Source: Streptomyces sp. D2-8
GTDB lineage: Bacteria; Actinomycetota; Actinomycetes; Streptomycetales; Streptomycetaceae
Assembly (NCBI RefSeq): GCF_023184515.1
Contig: NZ_JAAHBP010000012.1
Coordinates: 186,001-250,000, forward strand
DNA length: 64,000 nucleotides
Direction of reading: 5' to 3'
The position numbers and the translations under genes are program-made. Below, piece after piece: positions 53,646 through 62,642 of the stretch. The notes under the pieces are model-generated. The model searched no databases. It was not told the DNA's origin and worked only from the letters and a program-made list of their open reading frames with translations. Within the stretch, counting starts at the first letter, position 1; each line of letters begins with the position of its first letter.

Positions 53646-54045
53646 TCAGGGCTCGATGAGTCCGGCCCTGATCGCGTACCGGGTCAGCTCCAGGCGGTCG
53701 CGCATGCCGAGTTTCTGGAGGAGGTTGGCCCGGTGGCGCTCGACCGTCTTGGCGCTGATGAAGAGGAGTTCGCCGATCTCCTTCGAGGTGTGGCCCTCCG
53801 CGACCAGCTTGAGGATCTCCTCCTCGCGTTCGGTGATGGCCCGTTCCGGCAGGCCGTCGCCGCGGTGCAGCCGCTCCAGGTAGGAGCGGACGAGGGTGCG
53901 TTCGGCGCCGGGGTAGATGAACGGCTCGTCGCGCACGGCCGCCCGGCAGGCCTCGACGAGGTCGCGGTCGGCGACGGACTTGAGGACGTAGCCGCTGGCC
54001 CCGGCCCTGAGCGCCTCGAAGAAGTACTCCTCGTTGTCGCCGGTC
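53646..54045 (-). pseudogene. Response regulator remnant (NarL type): receiver C-terminus and LuxR helix-turn-helix
   Basis: The reading frame gives DNEEYFFEALRAGASGYVLKS, the last third of a NarL-type receiver (its cis-Lys loop included), then a linker and a full LuxR domain with ITEREEEILKLVAEGHTSKE and AKTVERHRANLLQKL. The receiver N-terminus with the phosphorylated Asp is missing. Upstream sequence at about 54045 belongs to the partner kinase, so a deletion has fused the two. The kinase frame does not continue into this frame; only a 96-residue internal GTG product is available. It could still make a free DNA-binding domain, but the system is broken. Confidence 0.75.
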
Positions 54046-54394
54046 CCGCTACCACCGGCCGGGAGCCAGGACGCAGCAGGTCCGCGGTGGCCATGGCCCG
54101 GTCCAGCCGCTGCAGGGGCACCAGGCCGAACCGCAGCACGAGCGCGTTGCCGGCGAGCAGCAGCACCAGGCCGCCGAGCAGAACGAGGGCCTCACCCGCG
54201 AGGACGGGGGTGGACACGGTGACCGGGCCGAGCAGCAGCGCCGTGGCCAGGACCAGGCCGGCGGCGTTGAGCGAGAAGATCCGCCAGAACAACGACACGC
54301 TTCCGAATCCGCTCCTTCCCGCCTTCACGCAGTGCACCGCCCCCGCCGGCCTCTCCGGCGACCGGCCGCTGCGTATATCCGTCACGACACCCAT
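54040..54394 (-). pseudogene. Histidine kinase remnant: N-terminus with two membrane segments
   Basis: From ATG 54394 the frame reads MGVVTDIRSGRSPERPAGA, then FSLNAAGLVLATALLLGPV and LVLLGGLVLLLAGNALVLRF as membrane segments, and LVPLQRLDRAMATADLLRPGSRPVV as the start of a HAMP. This matches NarL-type kinases of Streptomyces, but the dimerisation and ATPase domains are absent. At about 54040 it runs into the response-regulator sequence, out of frame, and continues as a nonsense tail. In S. coelicolor the intact pair is SCO5784-SCO5785, as I recall. A real deletion is the simplest reading; an assembly error should be excluded. Confidence 0.72.
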
Positions 54395-54504
54395 GTCGTC
54401 ACCGTACGGCCGGATGGGAGCATGCGGACTTGACCCGTCCGATGGTCGACCCCGTTCACCAGACGGGCAAAGTGTGACAAACAAGACGAACAAGGGGAAG
54501 CAAC

Positions 54505-54990
54505 GTGTCAGCTCCGCGCCTGAGGGCGACGCCGCTACCGGGGATCGGGGTCCAGTACGACCTGGAGACCCGGGAACACCGCCATCTGTCGGTGGTGGCG
54601 CACCGCGACGGCACGCGCACGGTGAACGTGTACCGGGCCGACGATCCCGACTCGTGCGCGCAGTCGCTGCGGCTGACCGGTTCGGAGGCGGGTTCGCTGA
54701 TCGACGCGCTGTCGCCGTCCCACCACAGCCCGAGCCTGCTGTACACCACGGACCTGGGGCTGGTCGCCGAGCGGATCGAGGTGGCCGCGACCTCGCGCTG
54801 GAACGGGCGGGTGCTGGGCGACATGCGGATGCGGACGGAGACGGGGGCGTCCGTGGTGGCCGTGCTGCGCCGGGCCGAGGCCATCCCGTCGCCCGCGCCG
54901 GACTTCCGGCTGGCCGGCGGTGACACGCTGATCGTCGTCGGCACCCGTGAGGGCGTCGACGCGGCCGCGACCATACTCGGGCGGGAGTGA
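54505..54990 (+). CDS. K+/H+ antiporter regulatory subunit (KhtT/TrkA-C type)
   Basis: 161 residues. A KhtT-like N-terminus (TPLPGIGVQYDLETREHR) precedes a C-terminal TrkA-C domain (GASVVAVLRRAEAIPSPAPD, then GGDTLIVVGTREGVDAA), which binds a nucleotide such as c-di-AMP in related proteins. The GTG at 54505 has AGGGGAAG upstream. The antiporter gene follows after four bases, so they are one operon. Together they probably export K+ (and perhaps NH4+). Confidence 0.88.
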   Translation: MSAPRLRATPLPGIGVQYDLETREHRHLSVVAHRDGTRTVNVYRADDPDSCAQSLRLTGSEAGSLIDALSPSHHSPSLLYTTDLGLVAERIEVAATSRWNGRVLGDMRMRTETGASVVAVLRRAEAIPSPAPDFRLAGGDTLIVVGTREGVDAAATILGRE

Positions 54991-54994
54991 GCCG

Positions 54995-56212
54995 TTGCAC
55001 TCCGCGGTTCTGCTCATCGAGTTCGGTTCCATCATTCTCGGCCTCGGCCTGCTCGGCCGGTTCGCCGCCCGGTTCCAGCTCTCGCCGATACCCCTGTACC
55101 TCCTGGCCGGTCTGGCCTTCGGTGAGGGCGGTCTGCTGCCGCTGGGCGCGAGCGAGGAGTTCATCGCCACGGGCGCGGAGATCGGCGTCATCCTGCTGCT
55201 GTTGATGTTGGGCCTGGAGTACACGGCGAGCGATCTGGTCTCCAACCTCAAGACCCACTACCCGTCCGGTCTGGTCGACTGCGCCCTCAACGCGCTGCCC
55301 GGGGCGGCCGTGGCGCTGCTGCTCGGCTGGGGTCCGGTGGCCGCCGTCGTGCTGGCCGGTGTCACCTGGATCTCGTCGTCCGGCGTGATCGCGAAGGTGC
55401 TCGGTGATCTGGGCCGGGTCGGCAACCGGGAGACGCCGGTGATCCTCAGCGTGCTGGTGCTGGAGGATCTGGCGATGGCGGTGTACCTGCCCATCGTCAC
55501 GGCGCTGGTCGCGGGAGCCGGGCTGATGGCCGGGAGTGTGACCCTGGCCATCGCGCTGGGCGCGGCCGGGCTCGTGCTGTTCCTGGCCTTGCGCTACGGC
55601 AGGCTCATCTCGCGGTTCGTCTCCAGCGACGACCCGGAGAAGCTGCTGCTGGTCGTGCTGGGCCTGACGATCCTGGTCGCGGGTGTCGCGCAGCAGCTCC
55701 AGGTGTCGGCGGCGGTGGGGGCCTTCCTGGTGGGCATCGCGCTGTCCGGGGAGGTCGCGGAAGGTGCGCACACTCTGCTGAGCCCGCTGCGCGACCTGTT
55801 CGCGGCGGTCTTCTTCGTCTTCTTCGGGCTGCACACCGACCCGTCGAGCATCCCGCCCGTCCTGCTGCCCGCTCTAGGGCTGGCCGTCGTCACCGCGCTG
55901 ACGAAGATCGCCACCGGGTACTGGGCGGCCCGCCGGGCCGGGATCTCCGTCAAGGGCCGCTGGCGGGCGGGCGGCGCGCTGGTGGCCCGCGGCGAGTTCT
56001 CGATCGTCATCGCCGGCCTGGCCGTCGCGGCGGGTATCGAACCGTCCCTCGGTCCCCTGGCCACGGCCTACGTGCTGATCCTGGTCGTTCTGGGTCCGCT
56101 CACCGCGCGCTACACGGAGCCGGTGGCGGCCCGGTGGGCCCGGCGCCGCGAGCCCCATCGCCCGGAGCCCGCGCCCCGGGCGACCGAGGCCGAGGCACCG
56201 GTCGCCGACTGA
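54995..56212 (+). CDS. Cation:proton antiporter (CPA2, KefB/KhtU type)
   Basis: 405 residues with about 12 membrane segments, opening LHSAVLLIEFGSIILGLGLL. CPA2 signs are the LLLMLGLEYTASDL and the central SSSGVIAKVLGDLGR. The protein ends after the membrane domain; the regulatory domain is the separate upstream protein, which fits KhtTU. The start is TTG 54995 with GGGAG upstream, a rare choice here but the only one that keeps TM1. Ion specificity is inferred. Confidence 0.88.
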   Translation: MHSAVLLIEFGSIILGLGLLGRFAARFQLSPIPLYLLAGLAFGEGGLLPLGASEEFIATGAEIGVILLLLMLGLEYTASDLVSNLKTHYPSGLVDCALNALPGAAVALLLGWGPVAAVVLAGVTWISSSGVIAKVLGDLGRVGNRETPVILSVLVLEDLAMAVYLPIVTALVAGAGLMAGSVTLAIALGAAGLVLFLALRYGRLISRFVSSDDPEKLLLVVLGLTILVAGVAQQLQVSAAVGAFLVGIALSGEVAEGAHTLLSPLRDLFAAVFFVFFGLHTDPSSIPPVLLPALGLAVVTALTKIATGYWAARRAGISVKGRWRAGGALVARGEFSIVIAGLAVAAGIEPSLGPLATAYVLILVVLGPLTARYTEPVAARWARRREPHRPEPAPRATEAEAPVAD

Positions 56213-56277
56213 GGAGGGGGTGAGCCGGGCGGCCCGGGCCCTGGTGACCCGGTGCGTGCTCCCCGGAGCGACCCGGG

Positions 56278-56685
56278 TCAGGCGCCCCCGCCCGGCACCC
56301 ACCCCTGCTTGCGCAGCACCCCGGGCACGTCGGGCACCTCGTAGTGCTCCCCCTTGAGGACCTTGCCGTCCTCCCGGCGGGAGACCGAGCCGTCGGGGCC
56401 GATCTTCGTCATGTTGGAGCGGTGGATCTCGGCGAGCACCGCGTCCAGGTCGATGCCGTGCACGAGGGCGGTGCCGTACGCGACGTAGACCACATCGGCC
56501 AGCTCGTGGGCGAGCCGGTCGAGCGGGCCCCGCACCGACACCTCGGCGACCTCCGCGGCCTCCTCCGCGAGGAGTTCGCCGCGATGGGCCGCGAGGTCCG
56601 GGGAGACCTCCGTCGGCGTACCGCGGGCGTCCAGGCCGAAGGCGCGGTGGAATTCACGGACCAGGTCGGCGGGCGAAGAGCTCAT
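56278..56685 (-). CDS. MazG-like nucleoside triphosphate pyrophosphohydrolase
   Basis: 135 residues. The all-alpha MazG core has EEAAEVAEV followed by HELADVVYV, giving the EExxE and ExxD Mg2+ ligands. The C-terminal part (EIHRSNMTKIGPDGSVSRREDGKVLKG) is typical of the short single-domain type. The substrate is a nucleotide, possibly a damaged one. The ribosome site before ATG 56685 is weak, and a longer start (GTG 56715) is possible. It lies between the antiporter and the TAXI gene, convergent with the first. Confidence 0.85.
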   Translation of the reverse strand: MSSSPADLVREFHRAFGLDARGTPTEVSPDLAAHRGELLAEEAAEVAEVSVRGPLDRLAHELADVVYVAYGTALVHGIDLDAVLAEIHRSNMTKIGPDGSVSRREDGKVLKGEHYEVPDVPGVLRKQGWVPGGGA

Positions 56686-56779
56686 GGGGGCGACTGTAGT
56701 GGCGGCCACTGACACCCCGCCCTCACCCGGTGCCCCCTGCCCTGGTCAGGGAGGCACCCCGGCTGGCAGGATCGCCCGC

Positions 56780-57781
56780 ATGTCCAGAACGCTCCCCCCG
56801 ATCGGCAGGCGCCGGGCCCTGCAGGGCGGCACCGCCGCCCTCGTGGTCCTCGGCCTGCTGCTGTGGTGGCTGCGCCCCTGGGCCGAGGAGCCGCCGAGCG
56901 GGACCATCACGTTCAGAACGGGCACCCGCGCGGGGGTCTACCACGAGTACGGGGAGCTCCTGCGCAACGAGATCGACAAGGACATGCCCGACCTGAAGGT
57001 GCGGCTGCTGACCAGCGCCGGCTCGCAGGAGAACGTCGCCGACGTGGCGACCGGCAAGTCCGACTTCGCGATCGCCGCGGCCGACGCGGTCGCCACGTAC
57101 AAGCTCGACAACGGCCCGGGCGCCGACCGGCTGCGCGGCCTCGCCCGCCTGTACGACGACTACGTCCAGCTCGTCGTGCCGCCGGACTCGGACATCCGCA
57201 CCGTCGCCGACCTGCGGGGCAAGCGCGTGGCCATAGGGCTGCCCGACTCCGGCGTACGGCTGATAGCCAACGGTGTGCTCAAGGCCGCCGGTATCGACCC
57301 GGAGAAGGACATCAAACCGTCCTCGGACGGCATCGACACCGGGCCCAAGCGGCTGGGGCACGGCCTCGACGCGTTCTTCTGGTCGGGCGGGGTGCCCACG
57401 GACGGTCTCAGCCGGCCGGCCAAGAAGTCGGCATCGGCCTTCCGGTTCGTGCCGATCGACGCCACGCTCGTGGCCAAGCTGCACGACCAGGGCGGCGCCA
57501 CGCGCTACTACCGCGCCACCAAGATGCCGGAGTCGGCCTATCCCACCATCCAGCGCGGCCACGCGGTGCCGACCCTGGCGGTGTCCAACGTGCTGCTCAC
57601 CCGCAGCGACATGGATCCGCGGCTCACCGAGTGGCTCACCCGTACGGTGCTCGACAGCCGGGACCTCATCGGCGCGACCGTCCACTCCGCCCAGCTGGTC
57701 GACGTCCGCACGGCGATCTACACCGACCCGCTGCAACTGCACGTCGGCGCCCAGCGCTACTACCAGTCGGTCAAGCCTTAG
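56780..57781 (+). CDS. TAXI-family solute-binding protein
   Basis: 333 residues. One N-terminal hydrophobic segment (TAALVVLGLLLWWLRPW) acts as a signal or anchor. The mature protein has the TAXI family signature, with TITFRTGTRAGVYHEYGELL, then TSAGSQENVADVATGKSDFAI, and FFWSGGVPTDGLSR near the middle. TAXI proteins bind amino acids or dicarboxylates (some glutamate) for TRAP transporters, but no TRAP permease is present, so it may sense rather than transport. It is convergent with gluK, 28 bases apart. Confidence 0.85.
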   Translation: MSRTLPPIGRRRALQGGTAALVVLGLLLWWLRPWAEEPPSGTITFRTGTRAGVYHEYGELLRNEIDKDMPDLKVRLLTSAGSQENVADVATGKSDFAIAAADAVATYKLDNGPGADRLRGLARLYDDYVQLVVPPDSDIRTVADLRGKRVAIGLPDSGVRLIANGVLKAAGIDPEKDIKPSSDGIDTGPKRLGHGLDAFFWSGGVPTDGLSRPAKKSASAFRFVPIDATLVAKLHDQGGATRYYRATKMPESAYPTIQRGHAVPTLAVSNVLLTRSDMDPRLTEWLTRTVLDSRDLIGATVHSAQLVDVRTAIYTDPLQLHVGAQRYYQSVKP

Positions 57782-57809
57782 CGCGCGAACCCTCCGCCGT
57801 CGCCTTCCA

Positions 57810-59216
57810 TCACGCCGTGGGCGCCGACCTCGGCACCGCCACCGTCACCTTGAGCCCGTGCGGCTCGTGACGGTCGTACGCGATCGAACCGCCGCCCGCC
57901 GCGAGCAGCGCCCGCGAGATGGACAGTCCGAGGCCCGAGCCCTTGATGTTCTGATGCCGGCCGCTGCGCCAGAAGCGGTCGCCGACGCGGGCCAGCTCCT
58001 CGTCGGTGAGGCCCGGGCCATGGTCGGTGACGACGACGGTGGAGGTGTCGCCGTGGGAGGTGACGGTCACCTCGACGGTCTGGCCCCCGGGCGTGAACTT
58101 CACCGCGTTGTCGATGACCGCGTCCAGCGCGCTGGACAGCGCGACCGGGTCGGCCCACGCGGTCGTCGGCGGGCAGTCCCCGACCAGGCGTACGTCCTTG
58201 GCCTCGGCGGTCGGGGCCCAGGCCGCCAGGCGTTCCGCGGCGAGCTCACCGATGTCGGTGATCTTCAGATCCGCATCGGTGTGCTCGGCCAGCGCCAGGT
58301 CGAGCAGGTCGTCCAGGACCTGCGCGAGGCGCTTGCCCTCGGCCTGGACCGAGGCGATCTCCTTGTTGCCCTCGGGCAGTTCGAAGGAGAGCAGCTCGAT
58401 ACGCAGCAGCAGCGCCGCGAGGGGGTTGCGCAGCTGGTGCGAGGCGTCGGCGACGAAGGCGCGCTGCTGCTCCAGCACATCCTCGACGTTGTCCGCCATC
58501 TCGTTGAACGACCGGGCCAGCCGCTGGAGTTCCGGCGGACCGCCGGCGGCGGCCACCCGGGACTTGAGCCGCCCGGTGGCGATGTCGTGGGTGGTGGCGT
58601 CCAGGACCCGCACGGGCTTGAGCACCCAGCCGGTCAGCCGCAGGGCGGCACCGACGGCCAGCAGCATCGCGGCGGACTCACCCGCGCCGATGACCAGCCA
58701 GCCGCGCAGCGTGCGCGAGCGCATCTGCCCGGTGGGCGAGTCGGTGACAACGACCGCGACGACGTCCCCGTCCCGGATGACCGGCGAGGCGACCACGAGA
58801 TTGCGGCGCTGCCAGGGCCACACCTGCTTCGGGTCGTGGCTGCGGCGACTGAGCTTCGCCTCGTCGAAGGCGTCGCGCACCTCGCCCTCCTCCGGCAGCG
58901 ACCACGCGGCCGGTGCGTGGGCCATGGCACTGCCGGTGCGGTAGAAGACACCGGACCGGATGCCGTAGACCTCGTAGTAGCTGCGGAGCTCGCTTCTGAG
59001 GGTGGCCAGACGCTCGGTCTCGAACGCGCCGGTGGTGCCGTCGGGCGAGTCGGTGACGAACTGGGCGAGGGCGGCGAAGCGCGCCGTGTCGTCGATCCGG
59101 TCGACGACGACCTTCTGCTGCTGTGCGCCGGCGAGACTCACGGCCAGCGGGATGCCGAGCGCGAGCAGAACGGCCGCCATCAGGATGATGAGCAGGGGGA
59201 GCAGACGTGTGCGCAC
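57810..59216 (-). CDS. gluK: Sensor histidine kinase GluK
   Basis: 468 residues. One N-terminal membrane segment, an extracytoplasmic domain (about 30-170), a second membrane segment near 175-200, a HAMP, and a dimerisation domain with the phosphorylated His in DASHQLRNPLAALLLR. The ATPase has N-box ALDAVIDNAVKF, DHGPGLTDEE and GSGLGLSISRALL. The response regulator gene begins 9 bases upstream on the same strand. In S. coelicolor this pair (GluR-GluK) controls the glutamate transporter divergently encoded here. Start GTG 59216. Confidence 0.9.
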   Translation of the reverse strand: MRTRLLPLLIILMAAVLLALGIPLAVSLAGAQQQKVVVDRIDDTARFAALAQFVTDSPDGTTGAFETERLATLRSELRSYYEVYGIRSGVFYRTGSAMAHAPAAWSLPEEGEVRDAFDEAKLSRRSHDPKQVWPWQRRNLVVASPVIRDGDVVAVVVTDSPTGQMRSRTLRGWLVIGAGESAAMLLAVGAALRLTGWVLKPVRVLDATTHDIATGRLKSRVAAAGGPPELQRLARSFNEMADNVEDVLEQQRAFVADASHQLRNPLAALLLRIELLSFELPEGNKEIASVQAEGKRLAQVLDDLLDLALAEHTDADLKITDIGELAAERLAAWAPTAEAKDVRLVGDCPPTTAWADPVALSSALDAVIDNAVKFTPGGQTVEVTVTSHGDTSTVVVTDHGPGLTDEELARVGDRFWRSGRHQNIKGSGLGLSISRALLAAGGGSIAYDRHEPHGLKVTVAVPRSAPTA

Positions 59217-59225
59217 CCGGCCCCG

Positions 59226-59912
59226 CTACCCGGCAGGCGCGACGAGCCGGTAACCGACTCCGCGTACGGTCTCGATGAGGGCCGGCATGCGCAGCTTGGC
59301 GCGCAGGGACGCCACGTGCACCTCCAGGGTGCGCCCGGTCCCCTCCCAGCTGGTGCGCCACACCTCGCTGATTATCTGCTCCCGGCGGAAGACCACTCCG
59401 GGCCGCTGCGCGAGCAGGGCCAGCAGGTCGAACTCCTTGCGGGTCAGCTGGATCACCGCCCCGTCCACCGTGACACTCCGCGTGGGCAGCTCGATGTGCA
59501 CCGGGCCGAGGCGCAGCTCGGTCTCGATGCCGCTGGAGGTGTCCTCGTGGGAGGTGCGCCGGCTCACGGCGTGGATACGGGCGAGCAGCTCCCCGGTGTC
59601 GTAGGGCTTCACCACGTAGTCGTCGGCGCCCAGGTTGAGGCCGTGGATGCGGGAGCGCACGTCGGAGCGGGCCGTGACCATGATGACCGGGGTGGCTGTG
59701 CGCTTGCGGATCTTGCCGCAGACTTCGTATCCGTCCTGGTCGGGCAGGCCGAGGTCGAGGAGGACGACGCCGAAGCAGTCGCCCTCGGGAACGAGTGCCT
59801 GGAGGGCTTCCTCACCGCTGCGCGCGTGCGTGACGTCGAACCCGTGCCGTGCCAGAACCGCCGACAGGGCGGCGGCGACGTGGTTGTCGTCCTCGACGAG
59901 CAGCAGTCTCAT
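59226..59912 (-). CDS. gluR: Response regulator GluR (OmpR type)
   Basis: 228 residues. A receiver domain with acidic pair ED near 7-8, phosphorylated Asp in LLDLGLPDQDG, and Lys in VVKPYDTGELL is followed by an OmpR-type winged helix (GAVIQLTRKEFDLLALLAQRPG to LEVHVASLRAKL). The ATG at 59912 has AAGGGGG upstream. It is divergent from gluA, with a perfect 20-bp palindrome in the 290-bp gap. Confidence 0.9.
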   Translation of the reverse strand: MRLLLVEDDNHVAAALSAVLARHGFDVTHARSGEEALQALVPEGDCFGVVLLDLGLPDQDGYEVCGKIRKRTATPVIMVTARSDVRSRIHGLNLGADDYVVKPYDTGELLARIHAVSRRTSHEDTSSGIETELRLGPVHIELPTRSVTVDGAVIQLTRKEFDLLALLAQRPGVVFRREQIISEVWRTSWEGTGRTLEVHVASLRAKLRMPALIETVRGVGYRLVAPAG

Positions 59913-59964
59913 CCGGGCCCCCTTCGGTTCACTGGCCGTACGATCTAGATGTGTACAAAAATGC

Positions 59965-59984
59965 GTGCACGCGCGCGCGTGCAC
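59965..59984. promoter_or_regulatory. Perfect 20-bp palindrome in the gluR-gluA divergent region
   Basis: GTGCAC-GCGCGCGC-GTGCAC with every base pairing in the opposite strand. From 59961 to 59984 it is 24 bases of strictly alternating purine and pyrimidine. It lies 53 bases before gluR and 220 before gluA. It may be a regulator operator, and alternating GC tracts can adopt Z-DNA. Confidence 0.6.
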
Positions 59985-60202
59985 CCTGTGCAGTCACGCT
60001 GATGGATGAGGACGGCGTCAAGAGGGTTCCGGTTGCGGACGCCTTCCGTTACCCGGCTGGTATGAGCGCCGCTCCCACGTACTACGACACGTGTCCGATT
60101 GCTATCGGATCGTGATGCTCAGATTCCCCTCAGATGTAATGACGCAGGTCGTAGAGGGTTACTACTGTCCTCCGAAACCGAGGAGGACGGAGCCTGAGAG
60201 CG

Positions 60203-60979
<777 letters not shown>

Positions 60980-61058
60980 CGGCGCGGGGCGCGCGCGACC
61001 CGACTGCGCCCCCGCCCTTGACGGCCCACATCTCTTCACAAGTCAAAGGATGTTCACC

Positions 61059-61889
61059 ATGAAGCTCCGCAAGGTCACCGCCGCCTCGGCCACCGTGTTC
61101 GCTCTCGCCCTCACCGCCACCGCCTGCGGCGGCGACAACGGCGATTCCGGCTCCGGTGGTGACAAGACGATCACCGTCGGCATCAAGTACGACCAGCCCG
61201 GTCTCGGCCAGAAGACGCCGCAGGGCTACGCGGGCTTCGATGTCGACGTCGCCACGTACGTCGCGAAGAAGCTCGGCTACGACGCGGACCAGATCGAGTG
61301 GAAGGAAGCGAAGAGCGGCGACCGCGAGACCATGCTGCAGCGCGGTGACGTCGACTTCATCGCCGCGACCTACTCGATCACCCCGGAGCGCCAGGAGAAG
61401 GTCGACTTCGCCGGCCCGTACCTGCTGGCCCACCAGGACGTGCTGGTCCGCGCCGACGACGACTCCATCAAGTCGCCGGCCGACCTCAACGACAAGAAAC
61501 TGTGCTCGGTGGCCGGCTCGACCTCGGCGCAGAACGTCAAGGACGAGCTGGCACCCAAGGCCGATCTGCAGACGTACCCGACGTACTCGGCCTGCATGGG
61601 CGGTCTGCAGACCAAGAGGATCGACGCGCTGACCACGGATGACTCGATCCTCGCCGGTTACGCCGCCCAGGAGCAGTTCAAGGGCAAGTTCAAGCTCGGC
61701 GGCTTCAAGATGACCAACGAGAACTACGGCATCGGCGTCAAGAAGGGCAGTGACCTCAAGGACAAGATCAACAAGGCCCTCGAGGAAATGGTCGCCGACA
61801 AGTCCTGGCAGAAGGCCGTGGACGAGAACCTCGGCCCGGCCAACTACAAGAACGAGCCCGCGCCGAAGATCGGCGACATCAAGAGCTGA
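61059..61889 (+). CDS. gluB: Glutamate-binding lipoprotein
   Basis: 276 residues. A lipoprotein signal ending FALALTATAC, then a class II periplasmic binding fold (TITVGIKYDQPGLG, YAGFDVDVATYVAKKLGYD, MLQRGDVDFIAATYSITPER). AAAGGATG marks the start: the first ATG at 61050 is inside the ribosome site, so ATG 61059 is better. Second gene of the operon. Confidence 0.94.
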   Translation: MKLRKVTAASATVFALALTATACGGDNGDSGSGGDKTITVGIKYDQPGLGQKTPQGYAGFDVDVATYVAKKLGYDADQIEWKEAKSGDRETMLQRGDVDFIAATYSITPERQEKVDFAGPYLLAHQDVLVRADDDSIKSPADLNDKKLCSVAGSTSAQNVKDELAPKADLQTYPTYSACMGGLQTKRIDALTTDDSILAGYAAQEQFKGKFKLGGFKMTNENYGIGVKKGSDLKDKINKALEEMVADKSWQKAVDENLGPANYKNEPAPKIGDIKS

Positions 61890-61976
61890 CGCAACGGCTG
61901 AGGCAACGCCTGACGGGTGCGCCGTCCTCCGGGGCGGCGCACCGGGGCATCCCTATACGCGGAAGCGCGGGAGATC

Positions 61977-62642
61977 GTGTTCGACTTTCTGAGTGACTAC
62001 GACATCCTGGGAGCCTTCTGGACGACGGTGCAGCTCGCCCTGCTGTCGGCCGTCGGCTCCCTGATCTGGGGCACCCTGCTGGCCGCCATGCGCGTCGGAC
62101 CGGTGCCGCTGATGCGCGGCTTCGGGACCGCTTACGTGAACCTCGTGCGGAACATCCCGCTGACCGTGATCATCCTGTTCACCTCGCTGGGCCTCTACCA
62201 GGCCCTGAACATCACCCTCGGCGCCGACAGGTCGGACACGGCGAACTTCCGGCTCGCCGTACTCGGTCTGATCGCCTACACCTCCGCCTTCGTGTGTGAG
62301 GCGCTGCGTTCCGGCATCAACACGGTGCCGGTCGGTCAGGCGGAGGCGGCGCGCGCCATCGGCCTGACCTTCTCGCAGGTGCTGCGGCTGGTCGTGCTGC
62401 CGCAGGCGTTCCGCTCGGCGGTGGGTCCGCTGACGAACGTCCTGATCGCGCTGACGAAGAACACCACGGTAGCCGCGGCGATCGGTGTGGCGGAAGCGGC
62501 GTTGCTGATGAAGGAGATGATCGAGAACGAGGCGCAGCTGCTGCTGATCTCCGCGATCTTCGCCTTCGGTTTCGTGTGCCTGACGCTGCCGACCGGTCTG
62601 ATCCTCGGCTGGGTGGGCAAGAAGGTGGCGGTGAAGCGATGA
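61977..62642 (+). CDS. gluC: Glutamate ABC transporter permease GluC
   Basis: 221 residues with about five membrane segments and the HisM/GlnP-type coupling motif EAARAIGLTFSQVLRLVVLPQA. The GTG at 61977 has GGGAG upstream; the open frame extends 20 codons higher without support. Its TGA stop overlaps the ATG of gluD. Confidence 0.92.
   Translation: MFDFLSDYDILGAFWTTVQLALLSAVGSLIWGTLLAAMRVGPVPLMRGFGTAYVNLVRNIPLTVIILFTSLGLYQALNITLGADRSDTANFRLAVLGLIAYTSAFVCEALRSGINTVPVGQAEAARAIGLTFSQVLRLVVLPQAFRSAVGPLTNVLIALTKNTTVAAAIGVAEAALLMKEMIENEAQLLLISAIFAFGFVCLTLPTGLILGWVGKKVAVKR

Noticed and set aside
53684-55834. Minus-strand frame spanning the antiporter and kinase remnant
   Set aside because: Its first two thirds are antisense to the antiporter genes; only the kinase remnant part is real.
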